Origin: Maccoyibacter intestinihominis | GTDB lineage: Bacteria; Bacillota; Clostridia; Lachnospirales; Lachnospiraceae | DNA length: 64,000 nucleotides | Reading direction: 5' to 3' | Assembly (NCBI RefSeq): GCF_040096355.1 | Contig: NZ_JBBMEX010000004.1 | Coordinates: 62,001-126,000, forward strand | In this document: positions 43,316-52,041 of the stretch, in pieces | Layout: each line of letters opens with the position of its first letter | Numbering within the stretch: position 1 is the stretch's first letter | The notes under the pieces: generated by a model | What the model saw: the letters and a program-made list of their open reading frames with translations, nothing else | Told to the model about the DNA's origin: nothing | The model's database searches: none | Made by a program: the position numbers and the translations under genes

Positions 43316-44250
43316 ATTTTTTCTAAGTTCTCATCATAGATATGGAACCTTCTCCTGCCATTTTCTGCTTTTTCTAAGAGGACGATCCTGCCAAACATCT
43401 GCTGTTCTAACATTTCTTTCAGGTATTTTTTTCTCGAAAGCTCTTTCATATCGTAAGCATGTACGGTCCCGATAATACGGCTGCCCGAATAGATTGCCTG
43501 CTCCATTGCCCGACAGTCCTCCCTGCTTCCGATCTCGTCTACCGCAATGATCTGCGGTGCCATCGAACGCAGCATTAACAGCATTCCAAAGGATTTTAAA
43601 CAGCCGTCTAAGACATCACTTCGGATCCCGATATCGTTTTGCGGAATTCCCTGACGGCAGGCAGCAATTTCGGAGCGCTCATCTATGATACTGATCTTCA
43701 TTCCATGCAGCCTGTCCGAACCGTTTGACAGAATCCGGATAGCATCTCTTAAATAAGTAGTCTTACCGATTCCGGGAGGCGAAACGAACAGGGTATTATA
43801 AATACTGTTCCTATGTATCAGATATGGGATGATGTCTTTTGCACAGCCACGTTTTTCTCTTGCCACACGGATATTCAAAAAATAAATATTCGACAGGCTT
43901 AACACCTTACCACCGTCCATCACTACTTGTCCTGCCACTCCGATGCGGTGTCCGCCCTGCATGGTGATAAATCCCCTCTTCATCTCATCCTCATAGGCAT
44001 AGAGTGAATAACTGCTGATGAACTTTACCATGCTTTTAATATCCTCTTTCGTGGCACAATAGGCATTTACCTGGCTTCGTTCTAATCTGCCTGTTTCTTT
44101 TTTTAAATACCACTCTTCATTTTCCATATGAAAGATCACAGGCTGTCCGATCCTGATACGGATTTCCTCTAAGGTATTTTCTTTCATCGTAACTTTTTGC
44201 AGTGTTTCCCGCAGATGCAGCGGAAAGATATGAAGCAGTTCTTCCTGCAT
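43309..44250 (-). CDS. spoIIIAA: Stage III sporulation protein AA (secretion-type ATPase)
   Basis: SpoIIIAA is the cytoplasmic ATPase of the mother-cell-to-forespore channel. The 313-residue protein has Walker A SPPGIGKTTYLRDA (about 157-170), a Walker B region LRSMAPQIIAVDEIGSREDC, and the N-terminal IRIGQPVIFHMENEE and GGHRIGVAGQVV motifs. It is the first gene of the operon, with GGAGGGAG before the ATG. The promoter was not identified with confidence; a mother-cell sigma-E promoter would be expected. Confidence 0.95.
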   Translation of the reverse strand: MQEELLHIFPLHLRETLQKVTMKENTLEEIRIRIGQPVIFHMENEEWYLKKETGRLERSQVNAYCATKEDIKSMVKFISSYSLYAYEDEMKRGFITMQGGHRIGVAGQVVMDGGKVLSLSNIYFLNIRVAREKRGCAKDIIPYLIHRNSIYNTLFVSPPGIGKTTYLRDAIRILSNGSDRLHGMKISIIDERSEIAACRQGIPQNDIGIRSDVLDGCLKSFGMLLMLRSMAPQIIAVDEIGSREDCRAMEQAIYSGSRIIGTVHAYDMKELSRKKYLKEMLEQQMFGRIVLLEKAENGRRRFHIYDENLEKIC

Positions 44251-44316
44251 AGATGCTCCCTCCTGTCTTTTGGTTTGTCCTTAAAACATTTATATGAGGG
44301 GCTTTTGGATTTATGC

Positions 44317-44356
44317 ATAAAAAGAGTACTGCCACGATTTCTCTACGACAGTACTC
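44317..44356 (-). terminator. Intrinsic terminator after the orphan gene fragment
   Basis: The minus strand reads GAGTACTG, a seventeen-base loop, CAGTACTC, then TTTTTATG. It lies between the fragment ending at 44427 and spoIIIAA. Confidence 0.72.
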
Positions 44357-44426
44357 TCTACATTCATGTCTTTTTTATATTTACATATTTATTTTTTATA
44401 TTTATTTCCTTCTATTGTTCTTATCC

Positions 44427-44690
44427 TTACAATCTGAAATAATAGATAGCTGGTGTATCATATCCGCCTTTTGCATCAATATCATAGATCACGAATTTAA
44501 AATAATTGTATTTGCCTAATTTCTTAAGATCAACACTGCCCTTATAATCTCCTGTTACAGGATCATATTTGTCAAGCATTGCATTGTTCATAACATTTGT
44601 TAACTTCGTTCCACTCTTATATGAGGCATTATTCAGATTCAACGGGATCATTGCCGATGCACAATCTCTTCCTTTTGTATCTGTTTGTCT
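44427..44690 (-). pseudogene. Orphan C-terminal gene fragment
   Basis: About 75 codons of protein-like sequence remain (SGTKLTNVMNNAMLDKYDPV, GSVDLKKLGKYNYFKFVIYD, ending YDTPAIYYFRL), with a stop followed by a proper terminator. Upstream, the reading frame runs straight into fold-back repeat copy 3, so the start and 5' part of the gene are gone. The surviving sequence is rich in Tyr, Lys and Asp, like the secreted proteins nearby, but the family is not recognised. A 127-codon open frame spans both parts and should not be taken as a gene. Confidence 0.55.
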
Positions 44691-44787
44691 GGAATTTTTC
44701 TGTTTTTTCGTACAACGGAACAAAATAGACCCGGCTTTGTGCAGTTTGCCAATCAAAAAACTTGAAACCGCCTTTTGACACCCTGAT
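44691..44787 (+). repeat. Fold-back repeat element, copy 3 (truncated)
   Basis: This is the right-hand third of the element only. It runs from TTTTTCGTACAACGGAACAA through GGCTTTGTGCA and CCAATCAAAAAACTTGAAAC to the end CACCCTGAT, in the same orientation as copy 1. The left two-thirds are missing and no target duplication is visible. It ends nine bases before the rpsU terminator. Confidence 0.8.
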
Positions 44788-44795
44788 CCTATAAC

Positions 44796-44824
44796 GTAAA
44801 AAGAGACCATCTTACGATAGTCTC
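44796..44824 (-). terminator. Intrinsic terminator of rpsU
   Basis: The minus strand reads GAGACTATC, GTAA, GATGGTCTC, then TTTTTACG. The nine-base-pair stem with one G-U pair begins 14 bases past the rpsU stop. Confidence 0.85.
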
Positions 44825-44838
44825 TCCATTTCGCTGTC

Positions 44839-45015
44839 TTAGTTATATTTACGTTTTCTTGCAGCTTCTGATTTCTTTTTACGTCTTACGCTTGGTTTTT
44901 CGTAATGTTCTCTCTTACGAATCTCCTGCTGGATACCTGCTTTTGCACAGTTTCTCTTGAATCTACGTAAAGCGGAATCTAAAGTCTCGTTCTCTTTTAC
45001 GATTACATTTGACAT
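44839..45015 (-). CDS. rpsU: 30S ribosomal protein S21
   Basis: The 58-residue product begins MSNVIVKENETLDSALRRFK, continues RNCAKAGIQQEIRKREHYEK and ends in a basic tail with RRKKK and RKRKYN. This is a full-length bacterial S21, which sits on the small subunit near the anti-Shine-Dalgarno region. It has its own strong promoter and terminator. AGGTTAGGTG lies upstream of the ATG. Confidence 0.96.
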   Translation of the reverse strand: MSNVIVKENETLDSALRRFKRNCAKAGIQQEIRKREHYEKPSVRRKKKSEAARKRKYN

Positions 45016-45087
45016 AGTCTCACACCTAACCTCCCTCCAGTTGTAAATTGTGCTCCAACTGTTTGGGTAATATTTGCACTATTAATT

Positions 45088-45115
45088 ATTATAACAGATA
45101 ATCCCTGTAAGTCAA
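45088..45115 (-). promoter_or_regulatory. Promoter of rpsU
   Basis: The minus strand has TTGACT, 16 bases, then TATAAT with an extended TG. The -35 overlaps the small hairpin CCGTAAGT-TATTG-ACTTACAGG, which may end the upstream Fn3 gene. Confidence 0.8.
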
Positions 45116-45144
45116 TAACTTACGGTGTTTTTATTTTCGGATTT

Positions 45145-45816
45145 TTATTCAATATATATCTTGCCTTCGCCTGCATTATTACTTTCAACATGAAAACCAC
45201 TCTCTGACTGTCTCATAGGCTCTACCCTTGTAGAATACCCTTCACCTTTCTTCAAATTTTTCAGTGTCAGACTATTCTTTGTGGTATATTTGATATATTC
45301 ATCGTTATCTTTATAGTAACGCACCTTATAGACATTAGCTCCGGATACTTTATCCCAACTGAGTTTTACCGAATTGGATTTTTTCCACTCATATTTCAGA
45401 TTCTCTATTTTCCCTTCCGGTTCTGTGACCACTTCTAACGGTTCTGAATATTTTTTCTTTCCGGAGGAATCCACGGAATATATTCTGACATAATAACTGC
45501 TTCCCGGTTTCAAATCATGTATATAGGTACTACATATATTATGATTCCTTGTGTCCACATAAATGTGGCCAACTTTCCGGTATCCATCCTGTTTATTTTT
45601 TGACACTTCAATGATATAAGGCTCTTCGACCGTTTTCCCTCTCCACTGAATTATGACATTCTCATTCGTGGCATCTGTCTGCTGAAACTCTCCGTCAGCT
45701 ATAAACTCCACAATTTTTATAACTGCCAATGCTGCTGCTAAAACAATGATGATCACAACAAGCACTCTGTCTTTTTTCTTATCCGGTTCTTCCTTTTTTT
45801 CTAATAATTCTTCCAT
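45145..45816 (-). CDS. Membrane-anchored Fn3-like protein
   Basis: The 223-residue product has a charged cytoplasmic N-terminus (MEELLEKKEEPDKKKDR), one membrane helix (about 18-38, VLVVIIIVLAAALAVIKIV) and two outside Fn3-like domains (about 47-130 and 135-220). The domains show the usual pattern (LKPGSSYYVRIYSVDSSGKK, SVKLSWDKVSGANVYKVRYY). The start is the ATG with AGGAG six bases upstream; an in-frame TTG 42 bases earlier is unlikely. It follows two larger secreted Fn3 proteins and probably belongs to the same surface-protein group. No enzyme domain is present. Confidence 0.8.
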   Translation of the reverse strand: MEELLEKKEEPDKKKDRVLVVIIIVLAAALAVIKIVEFIADGEFQQTDATNENVIIQWRGKTVEEPYIIEVSKNKQDGYRKVGHIYVDTRNHNICSTYIHDLKPGSSYYVRIYSVDSSGKKKYSEPLEVVTEPEGKIENLKYEWKKSNSVKLSWDKVSGANVYKVRYYKDNDEYIKYTTKNSLTLKNLKKGEGYSTRVEPMRQSESGFHVESNNAGEGKIYIE

Positions 45817-45870
45817 ACCCGACTCCTGTTTATCAATTTTTCCTATTCTTTCTCCCAATTTCAGTAAAAT

Positions 45871-45902
45871 AACGTGTAAAAGACAAATGCCTTTTACACG
45901 TT
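45871..45902 (-). terminator. Hairpin terminator after the first large Fn3 gene
   Basis: The minus strand reads AACGTGTAAAAG, an eight-base loop, CTTTTACACGTT, then ATTTTACTG. The stem is identical to the one at 47247-47279 after the paralogous gene. Confidence 0.7.
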
Positions 45903-45912
45903 ACTACCGTTC

Positions 45913-47190
45913 TTATTTCTTGTATTTGAGCTTCCAGCAATAATTTGCATTACCTGCTAACCCGGAAACATACTTATTGCCGACCTTTTTTTGTGGTGCA
46001 ATATAGAAATAATAAGTTTTTCCTGATTTCAGCTTACTTTTACCGCATTTTTTGATGACGGTTCCAGTCTTTGTAGTTGTCTGGAATTTCTTATACCCGG
46101 AATCCTTCTTATTAGAAACATATACTACATAACGGTTTGCACCTTTAATCTTATCCCAATTGATCTGAATTCCTTTTTTGCTCTTATTATTCTTTGCTTT
46201 TGTAACATCCGGCTGTGGGCTTACATATTTCCAGGAAGACCAGCCGCCATACATTTTCTCATTCTTACTATTTAAAGCATATGCACGAACTCTGACCTTA
46301 TAGAAATTATGCTTCTTTAATGCAGACGTCTTGATATAAGTCTGAGGATATGTTGAACTTGTGGTTACCGTTTTAATCTTAGAATCCTTATCCTTATATG
46401 CGGTGTAAAGCTGATACTGATATCCGTCTGCACACTCTATTGTAGAATTTCTTACAGAAATTTCCGATAAATTCTGCCAATAGTAATTTACCTCTACACC
46501 ACTCACGTTAGAAGGTTTTACAGGAATACCCAATTTAGATATACTACTATCTGACCACGCAACAGTCGTTCCATCGGCATATTTCCTTCCTCCGGTAATG
46601 TAAACCGTATATGCTTCATTTTTTGCAAGTTTTTTCAGTGAGATACTCGTCCCGGTAGTTACACACTTCATTGCTTTTGAACTGTCTGTATAATACTCTA
46701 CCTGATAAATATCTGCTCCCGGTACAGCTGACCAATTCACAGTAATGGAATTCGTTGTAGATTTTGTATGTGTAAGTGTAGCCGGTGCCTTATCAGGTGC
46801 AGTCACCACCTTAACCGGTGCAGAGGTGTCTCCCCATATGATCTCATATGTATCATCATCTTCCACAAATGGAGTTATCCGCACATAATATGTCTTTCCT
46901 GCTTCCAGATTACTTATCCATGTTGGTGATGAATACTCATTTTTATCCACCACAATATAACCTGTAGACGGCTGTTCCGAAATCTCCACCTTATATCTTG
47001 TATCACTGCCTCCTAAACAGGACCAGCTTACCTTTACAGATGTAGACGAACCTTCAATCTGCTTTAACCCTGTAATAGGTGATGGTTTACTTGCTGCTTT
47101 TACTGGAAATGCAGTGATCAGAACTAATGCAAAGGCTGCTGCTAATGTCAGGATCAATCTGTTTCCCACATTTTTGAAACTCTTTCCCAT
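45913..47190 (-). CDS. Secreted multi-domain Fn3 protein (paralogue A)
   Basis: The 425-residue product has a signal peptide (LILTLAAAFALVLITAFPVKA, cut near residue 33) and four Fn3-type beta-sandwich domains (about 36-130, 135-220, 225-330, 332-425). Typical strand pairs are GKTYYVRITPF, VNWSAVPGADIYQVEYYT and NWDKIKGANRYVVYVS. The last domain ends in KSGKTYYFYIAPQKKVGNKY. No sorting motif or catalytic domain is present, so it is likely free or loosely attached. It is about half identical by eye to the gene just upstream, with conserved blocks in domains 3 and 4. Confidence 0.85.
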   Translation of the reverse strand: MGKSFKNVGNRLILTLAAAFALVLITAFPVKAASKPSPITGLKQIEGSSTSVKVSWSCLGGSDTRYKVEISEQPSTGYIVVDKNEYSSPTWISNLEAGKTYYVRITPFVEDDDTYEIIWGDTSAPVKVVTAPDKAPATLTHTKSTTNSITVNWSAVPGADIYQVEYYTDSSKAMKCVTTGTSISLKKLAKNEAYTVYITGGRKYADGTTVAWSDSSISKLGIPVKPSNVSGVEVNYYWQNLSEISVRNSTIECADGYQYQLYTAYKDKDSKIKTVTTSSTYPQTYIKTSALKKHNFYKVRVRAYALNSKNEKMYGGWSSWKYVSPQPDVTKAKNNKSKKGIQINWDKIKGANRYVVYVSNKKDSGYKKFQTTTKTGTVIKKCGKSKLKSGKTYYFYIAPQKKVGNKYVSGLAGNANYCWKLKYKK

Positions 47191-47246
47191 AGTCTCCTCC
47201 TTAGTTTTTATTTGTTTTAATTAATGCTTTTTTATTTTAACAAAAT

Positions 47247-47279
47247 AACGTGTAAAAGACAAGCTATCTTTTACACGTT
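47247..47279 (-). terminator. Hairpin terminator after the second large Fn3 gene
   Basis: The minus strand reads AACGTGTAAAAG, a nine-base loop, CTTTTACACGTT, then ATTTTGTT. It is a near copy of the hairpin at 45871-45902, evidence that the duplication included the gene ends. Confidence 0.7.
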
Positions 47280-47307
47280 ATTCCTGTTTTTCTGATATTT
47301 TCTGTTT

Positions 47308-48609
47308 TTAGTAGGTCATTGACCAACGTTTTGTGGCATTTCCTGCTGCACCTGACTGATACTTATTGTCTACCTTCTTCTGTGCCACTACATAGAAATA
47401 ATAAGTTTTTCCTGATTTCAGCTTGTTTTTACCATACTTTGTGATGGTCGTGCTGTTCTTTCCGGTTGTCTGGAACTTCTTATAACCGGAATCCTTTTTT
47501 GTAGAAACATATACTACATAACGGTCTGCACCATTGATCTTATCCCATTTGATCTTAATTCCCTTTTTAACCTTCTGTTTCTTTGTAACATCCGGCTGTG
47601 GGCTTACATATTTCCAGGAAGACCATACGCCATAAATCTTCTCATTCTTGCTGTTTAAGGAATAAGCACGCACTCTTACTTTGTAAAAATTATGGTTTTT
47701 CAAAGCAGATATCTTCATGCTTGCTGACACCTGATTCGAAGAACCCGGATTGTTCTGGTTTACGGTAATACTCTTAACCTTTGTCTCTTTATCCTGACCT
47801 TTGTATGCAGTGTAAAGCTGATACTGGTATCCATCCGCACATGCTTTTGCTTTGTTTGTAATACTGATCTTTGACAGGTTCTGATAATATCCGCTTACTT
47901 TGATGCCTTCCACTTTTGTGGATTTTACCGGAACATCGTATTTGGTATGATAGTTGCCCCATGCTCTTCCCGTGCCATCCGTATATTTCTTTCCGGCACG
48001 CACCTTGATCGTATATCTCGCATCTTTGGAAAGTTTCTTTAAAGTAACACTGTTTCCTGTTGTCTCTTTTGTAAATTCATTGGCTGTACCGGACTGGCTG
48101 TAAACAACCTGATACACATCTGCTCCCGGTACTGCTGACCATTTGACCTTGATCGTATCTGTTGATGATTTTACATGTGTCAGACTTGCCGGTGTGCTAT
48201 CCGGTGCGGTCACAACCCGCAATGGCCGGGATGTGGTTCCTGTGACTGTTGTATATTTACCAATCCCTTCCATCGTATATCTAATTGGTGTAATCCGAAC
48301 ATAATAAACCTTTCCTGCCCCCAACTTAGTCAAGGTCACAGATGCAGAAGACTGTGGTCTCTTATTATAATCAGTATATCCGGTAGACAGCTGCTCAGAT
48401 GTTTCGATTTTAAAACGAATATCACTTCCCGGGCAGGACCAAATGATTCCTACTGAGTTAGTGGAAGCATCTGTCTGTTTTATATCTTTTACTAATGGCA
48501 TATTACTGCTGTCTGCCTTTACCGGAACGGTTGTCACAAGCATTAATAAAAATGCTGCTGCAAATGTCATGACAAATCTGCTCCAAACACTTTTTGAACT
48601 TTTCTTCAT
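47308..48609 (-). CDS. Secreted multi-domain Fn3 protein (paralogue B)
   Basis: This 433-residue product has the same layout as its downstream neighbour. A signal peptide (FVMTFAAAFLLMLVTTVPVKA) is followed by four Fn3-like domains. Matching blocks include KVKWSAVPGADVYQVVYSQS, KACADGYQYQLYTAYKGQDK, FYKVRVRAYSLNSKNEKIYG and WSSWKYVSPQPDVTKKQKVK. The ligand or attachment mode is not evident. It begins 25 bases after the alaS stop, so some read-through from alaS is possible. Confidence 0.85.
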   Translation of the reverse strand: MKKSSKSVWSRFVMTFAAAFLLMLVTTVPVKADSSNMPLVKDIKQTDASTNSVGIIWSCPGSDIRFKIETSEQLSTGYTDYNKRPQSSASVTLTKLGAGKVYYVRITPIRYTMEGIGKYTTVTGTTSRPLRVVTAPDSTPASLTHVKSSTDTIKVKWSAVPGADVYQVVYSQSGTANEFTKETTGNSVTLKKLSKDARYTIKVRAGKKYTDGTGRAWGNYHTKYDVPVKSTKVEGIKVSGYYQNLSKISITNKAKACADGYQYQLYTAYKGQDKETKVKSITVNQNNPGSSNQVSASMKISALKNHNFYKVRVRAYSLNSKNEKIYGVWSSWKYVSPQPDVTKKQKVKKGIKIKWDKINGADRYVVYVSTKKDSGYKKFQTTGKNSTTITKYGKNKLKSGKTYYFYVVAQKKVDNKYQSGAAGNATKRWSMTY

Positions 48610-48634
48610 AGTTTCTCCCTAAACTTTTGACATT

Positions 48635-51289
48635 TTATTTTAACTGCTCTTCTAATGCACTCTTTGCCTGTGCTAATGCATCTGCGATTCCGGCCGGATT
48701 TTTTCCGCCTGCCTGTGCCATATTCGGACGACCGCCGCCACCGCCGCCAACGGTTTTTGCAATGGCTTTGATCAGATTACCTGCATGAGCACCGGACTTC
48801 ATTGCTGCATCGGTTGCCATGGCAACAAGGTTAACTCTTCCGTCACATTCGGATGCTAATACGATAACACCTTCACCCAGCTTTTCCTTTAACTGGTCGC
48901 CTAGATCTCTTAAGCCGTTCATATCCACACCGTCTGCACGGACTGCTAACAGCTTGGTTCCCTTCACTTCTTCTACCTGATCCATCACATCGCCAAGTGC
49001 TTCTTTCGCTGCCTTGCTCTTTAAGGATTCATTCTCGCTCTGAAGTGCTTTCATCTCTGCCATCAAGTGCTCTAATTTTTCTACCAGACTCTGTGGGTTT
49101 GTCTTTACTAATTTAGAAGCCTGCTCTAAAGTGTCCTCTAAGGTGTCGTAGTAATGGAATACTCCCTCGGAAGTCAGTGCTTCAATACGGCGTACACCGG
49201 CTGCGACACCGGATTCCGATACAATCTTAAATGCACTGATATTGCTTGTATTGTCGACATGTGTTCCTGCACAAAGCTCTGTAGAAAAATCTCCCATGCT
49301 GACTACGCGTACACTCTCACCGTATTTTTCTCCAAAGAGTGCCATTGCACCGGTCTTTTTCGCCTCGTCTAAGGACATGATCTTCGTTTCAACAGGAAGT
49401 GCCTCGGCAATTTTTTCATTTACCAGAGCTTCTGTCTTTGCGATTTCCTCCGGAGTCATTGCTGCAAAATGTGAGAAGTCAAAACGAAGTCTCTTATCAT
49501 CTACATAGGAACCATGCTGTTCTACATGGGTACCTAAGACTTCACGCAGTGCTCTTTGTAATAAATGGGTCGCACTGTGGTTTCTTCTTGTCAGGGAGCG
49601 TCTCTTCTCCTCAACTTCTAATGTTGCAACATCACCGGTCTTTAACATACCGCTGACCATCTTTCCGACATGACCGATCCTTCCGCCACGCAGCTTGATT
49701 ACATCTTCTACCTGGAATTTTCCATCCTTTGTTGTGATAAATCCGTGGTCTGCACACTGTCCACCCATAGTTGCATAAAATGGCGTCTGCTCTACGATCA
49801 CAGTTCCCATATCACCATCGGAAAGTGCTTCTACGATCTCTCTTTCTGTGGTAAGAACCGTGATCTTTGACTCATGTACTAATCTGTCATAGCCGACAAA
49901 CTCACTGGTAATGGAGGTGTCAATCTCATCATATACAGTTGCATCTACTCCAATATAGGTGGTCTCTTTTCTGGAACTGCGGGCTTTTTCTCTCTGCTTT
50001 TCCATGCATTTTTTGAATCCCTCTTCATCAATGGTAAAGCCCTTTTCCTCTAAGATCTCCTGTGTCAGATCCATCGGGAATCCATAGGTATCATATAATT
50101 TAAATGCATGCTCGCCGGAAAGCACCTTCGTACCTGCTGCTTCCATTTCTTTTTGCATGTCCTCTAAAATACCAAGTCCCTGATCGATCGTCTTATTGAA
50201 TTTTTCTTCTTCCTGACTTAATACCTTTAAGATAAAGTCTTTCTTTTCCTCTAATTCCGGATATCCGTCTTTACTCTCTGCAATGACGGTCTTACTCAGC
50301 TCTGCCAAGAACTGTCCTTCGATACCCAGCAGTCTGCCATGTCTTGCTGCACGGCGGATGATCCTGCGCAGTACATATCCTCTTCCTTCGTTTGATGGCA
50401 TAATTCCATCGGAGATCATAAAGGTTGCAGAACGGATATGATCGGTGATCAGACGGATCGATACGTCGTCTAAAGCATCGGTCTGATAGGTCTTATGGGA
50501 AATCTCGCAAATTCTATCACGGATTGCCTTCATCGTATCAATATCAAATACGGAATCCACATCCTGTACTACGACTGCAAGACGCTCTAATCCCATACCG
50601 GTATCAATGTTCTTGTTCTCAAGTTCTTCATAGTTGCCATGTCCGTCACCGTTGAACTGGGTAAACACGTTATTCCATACTTCCATAAAACGGTCGCACT
50701 CACAGCCCACTTTACAGTCCGGACTGCCACAGCCGTATTTTTCTCCACGGTCATAATAAATTTCAGAACACGGACCGCAAGGACCTGCACCATGCTCCCA
50801 GAAGTTGTCACATTCTCCGTTTTCATCACGGTAAAAACGTGTGATCTTCTCTGCCGGAACACCGATCTCTTTTGTCCAGATGTCGAATGCCTCATCATCT
50901 TCTCCATAAATAGAAGGATAGAGTCTCTCCGGCTCCATACCGATGACTTCTGTTAAAAATTCCCAGCTCCATGCGATTGCCTCATGTTTGAAATAATCAC
51001 CAAAGGAAAAGTTACCAAGCATCTCAAAAAAGGTCAGATGTCTTGCTGTCTTACCAACATTTTCAATATCTCCTGTACGGACACATTTCTGGCAGGTTGT
51101 CACTCTTCTTCTCGGTGGGATCTCCTGTCCTGTAAAATAAGGCTTTAACGGTGCCATTCCCGCATTGATCAACAGTAAACTGTTATCATTATGCGGAACC
51201 AGCGAAAAGCTGTTCATTACTAAATGTCCCTTACTCTCAAAAAACTCCAGATACATTCTTCGGAGCTCATTTACACCATACTTCTTCAC
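48635..51289 (-). CDS. alaS: Alanyl-tRNA synthetase
   Basis: AlaS charges tRNA-Ala and edits Ser and Gly mischarging. The 884-residue protein has the catalytic N-terminus (FFESKGHLVMNSFSLVPHND, LLLINAGMAPLKPYFTG) and the editing domain with the zinc motif NHSATHLLQRAL and CAGTHVDNTS. The C-terminal C-Ala region ends in GGGGGGRPNMAQAGG. The start is placed at GTG 51289 because GGAGG lies eight bases upstream; the TTG at 51304 would use the ribosome site as codons. Confidence 0.97.
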   Translation of the reverse strand: MKKYGVNELRRMYLEFFESKGHLVMNSFSLVPHNDNSLLLINAGMAPLKPYFTGQEIPPRRRVTTCQKCVRTGDIENVGKTARHLTFFEMLGNFSFGDYFKHEAIAWSWEFLTEVIGMEPERLYPSIYGEDDEAFDIWTKEIGVPAEKITRFYRDENGECDNFWEHGAGPCGPCSEIYYDRGEKYGCGSPDCKVGCECDRFMEVWNNVFTQFNGDGHGNYEELENKNIDTGMGLERLAVVVQDVDSVFDIDTMKAIRDRICEISHKTYQTDALDDVSIRLITDHIRSATFMISDGIMPSNEGRGYVLRRIIRRAARHGRLLGIEGQFLAELSKTVIAESKDGYPELEEKKDFILKVLSQEEEKFNKTIDQGLGILEDMQKEMEAAGTKVLSGEHAFKLYDTYGFPMDLTQEILEEKGFTIDEEGFKKCMEKQREKARSSRKETTYIGVDATVYDEIDTSITSEFVGYDRLVHESKITVLTTEREIVEALSDGDMGTVIVEQTPFYATMGGQCADHGFITTKDGKFQVEDVIKLRGGRIGHVGKMVSGMLKTGDVATLEVEEKRRSLTRRNHSATHLLQRALREVLGTHVEQHGSYVDDKRLRFDFSHFAAMTPEEIAKTEALVNEKIAEALPVETKIMSLDEAKKTGAMALFGEKYGESVRVVSMGDFSTELCAGTHVDNTSNISAFKIVSESGVAAGVRRIEALTSEGVFHYYDTLEDTLEQASKLVKTNPQSLVEKLEHLMAEMKALQSENESLKSKAAKEALGDVMDQVEEVKGTKLLAVRADGVDMNGLRDLGDQLKEKLGEGVIVLASECDGRVNLVAMATDAAMKSGAHAGNLIKAIAKTVGGGGGGRPNMAQAGGKNPAGIADALAQAKSALEEQLK

Positions 51290-51307
51290 GATCTGTTCCT
51301 CCAAAAT

Positions 51308-51442
51308 CTATTTCTCGTTTGCTTCTGATTTTGCATCCTTGCTCATTCTCCATTTTTTTCCGGCAAACACACCGGCGACTGCAAGAATTACAAATACAAC
51401 GAATTTAATAAAATACTGCAGAAAACTTGCTAAAAATGCCAT
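51308..51442 (-). CDS. Small single-pass membrane protein (44 aa)
   Basis: The short gene encodes MAFLASFLQYFIKFVVFVIL, then AVAGVFAGKKWRMSKDAKSE and ANEK. That is one membrane helix (about residues 5-27) and a basic cytoplasmic tail. GGAGG lies seven bases before the ATG. It has a promoter at 51479-51507 and ends 18 bases before the alaS start, so the two genes form an operon. Function is unknown. Confidence 0.7.
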   Translation of the reverse strand: MAFLASFLQYFIKFVVFVILAVAGVFAGKKWRMSKDAKSEANEK

Positions 51443-51478
51443 ATTATTTCCTCCATCTTCTATAAAACACTATGTTTT

Positions 51479-51507
51479 ATCATATCATAGGCAATATCTT
51501 ATTTCAA
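51479..51507 (-). promoter_or_regulatory. Promoter of the small membrane protein and alaS
   Basis: The minus strand has TTGAAA, 17 bases, then TATGAT. A hairpin ATAAAACA-TAG-TGTTTTAT begins at the -10 and extends into the leader. Confidence 0.68.
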
Positions 51508-52017
51508 GATGTCACCCAGACCTAATTGCTCATTTTTTCCACTTTCCAATTCCATGTCATCTAAAAGTCCGCTTCCATCGGCTGCCGTGGTTGCCAACGT
51601 GTCACAGCGTTCGTTCTGCGGATGTCCGTCATGCCCTTTTACCCATACAAACCGAACTTCGTGTGGCTGCATCACTTCTAACAGCCGTTTCCACATATCC
51701 ACGTTCTTAACAGGCTTCTTGTCCGACTTTTTCCAACCGCGTTTTACCCAGCCACCGATCCAGTTCTGGTTAAAGGCATCGACTACATATTTAGAATCCG
51801 AATAGACCGTAACCTGACACGGTCTGTTCAATGCCTCTAAGCCTCGGATGACCGCTAAGAGCTCCATGCGGTTATTTGTCGTCTTTTTATACCCTGCTGA
51901 CAATTCCTTTTTATGCAGTGTCCCGCTTTTATCTATATAGTGCAGCACCACGCCATATCCTCCCGGTCCGTCGGGATTGCCTCTTGCTGCCCCGTCTGTA
52001 TACATTGTGACTTCCAT
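51499..52017 (-). CDS. rnhA: Ribonuclease HI
   Basis: RnhA cuts RNA in RNA-DNA hybrids with two metal ions. The 172-residue protein shows all active-site blocks: MYTDGAARGNPDGPGGYG (Asp), NNRMELLAVIRGLEAL (Glu), VYSDSKYVVDAFN (Asp) and VWVKGHDGHPQNERCDTLA (His and Asp). The C-terminal tail is about 20 residues longer than the E. coli enzyme. The start is the ATG with AGGAG seven bases upstream. Confidence 0.95.
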   Translation of the reverse strand: MEVTMYTDGAARGNPDGPGGYGVVLHYIDKSGTLHKKELSAGYKKTTNNRMELLAVIRGLEALNRPCQVTVYSDSKYVVDAFNQNWIGGWVKRGWKKSDKKPVKNVDMWKRLLEVMQPHEVRFVWVKGHDGHPQNERCDTLATTAADGSGLLDDMELESGKNEQLGLGDILK

Positions 52018-52041
52018 TTTTGTTCTCCTTATCAATAATAT

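Noticed and set aside
51290..51304. TTG at 51304 as alaS start
   Set aside because: The first codons would be the ribosome site itself (GGAGG); the GTG eight bases later matches the usual AlaS N-terminus.
51165..51710. 181-codon plus-strand open frame
   Set aside because: It spans the ends of alaS, the small membrane gene and rnhA on the opposite strand and has no ribosome site or recognisable domain.
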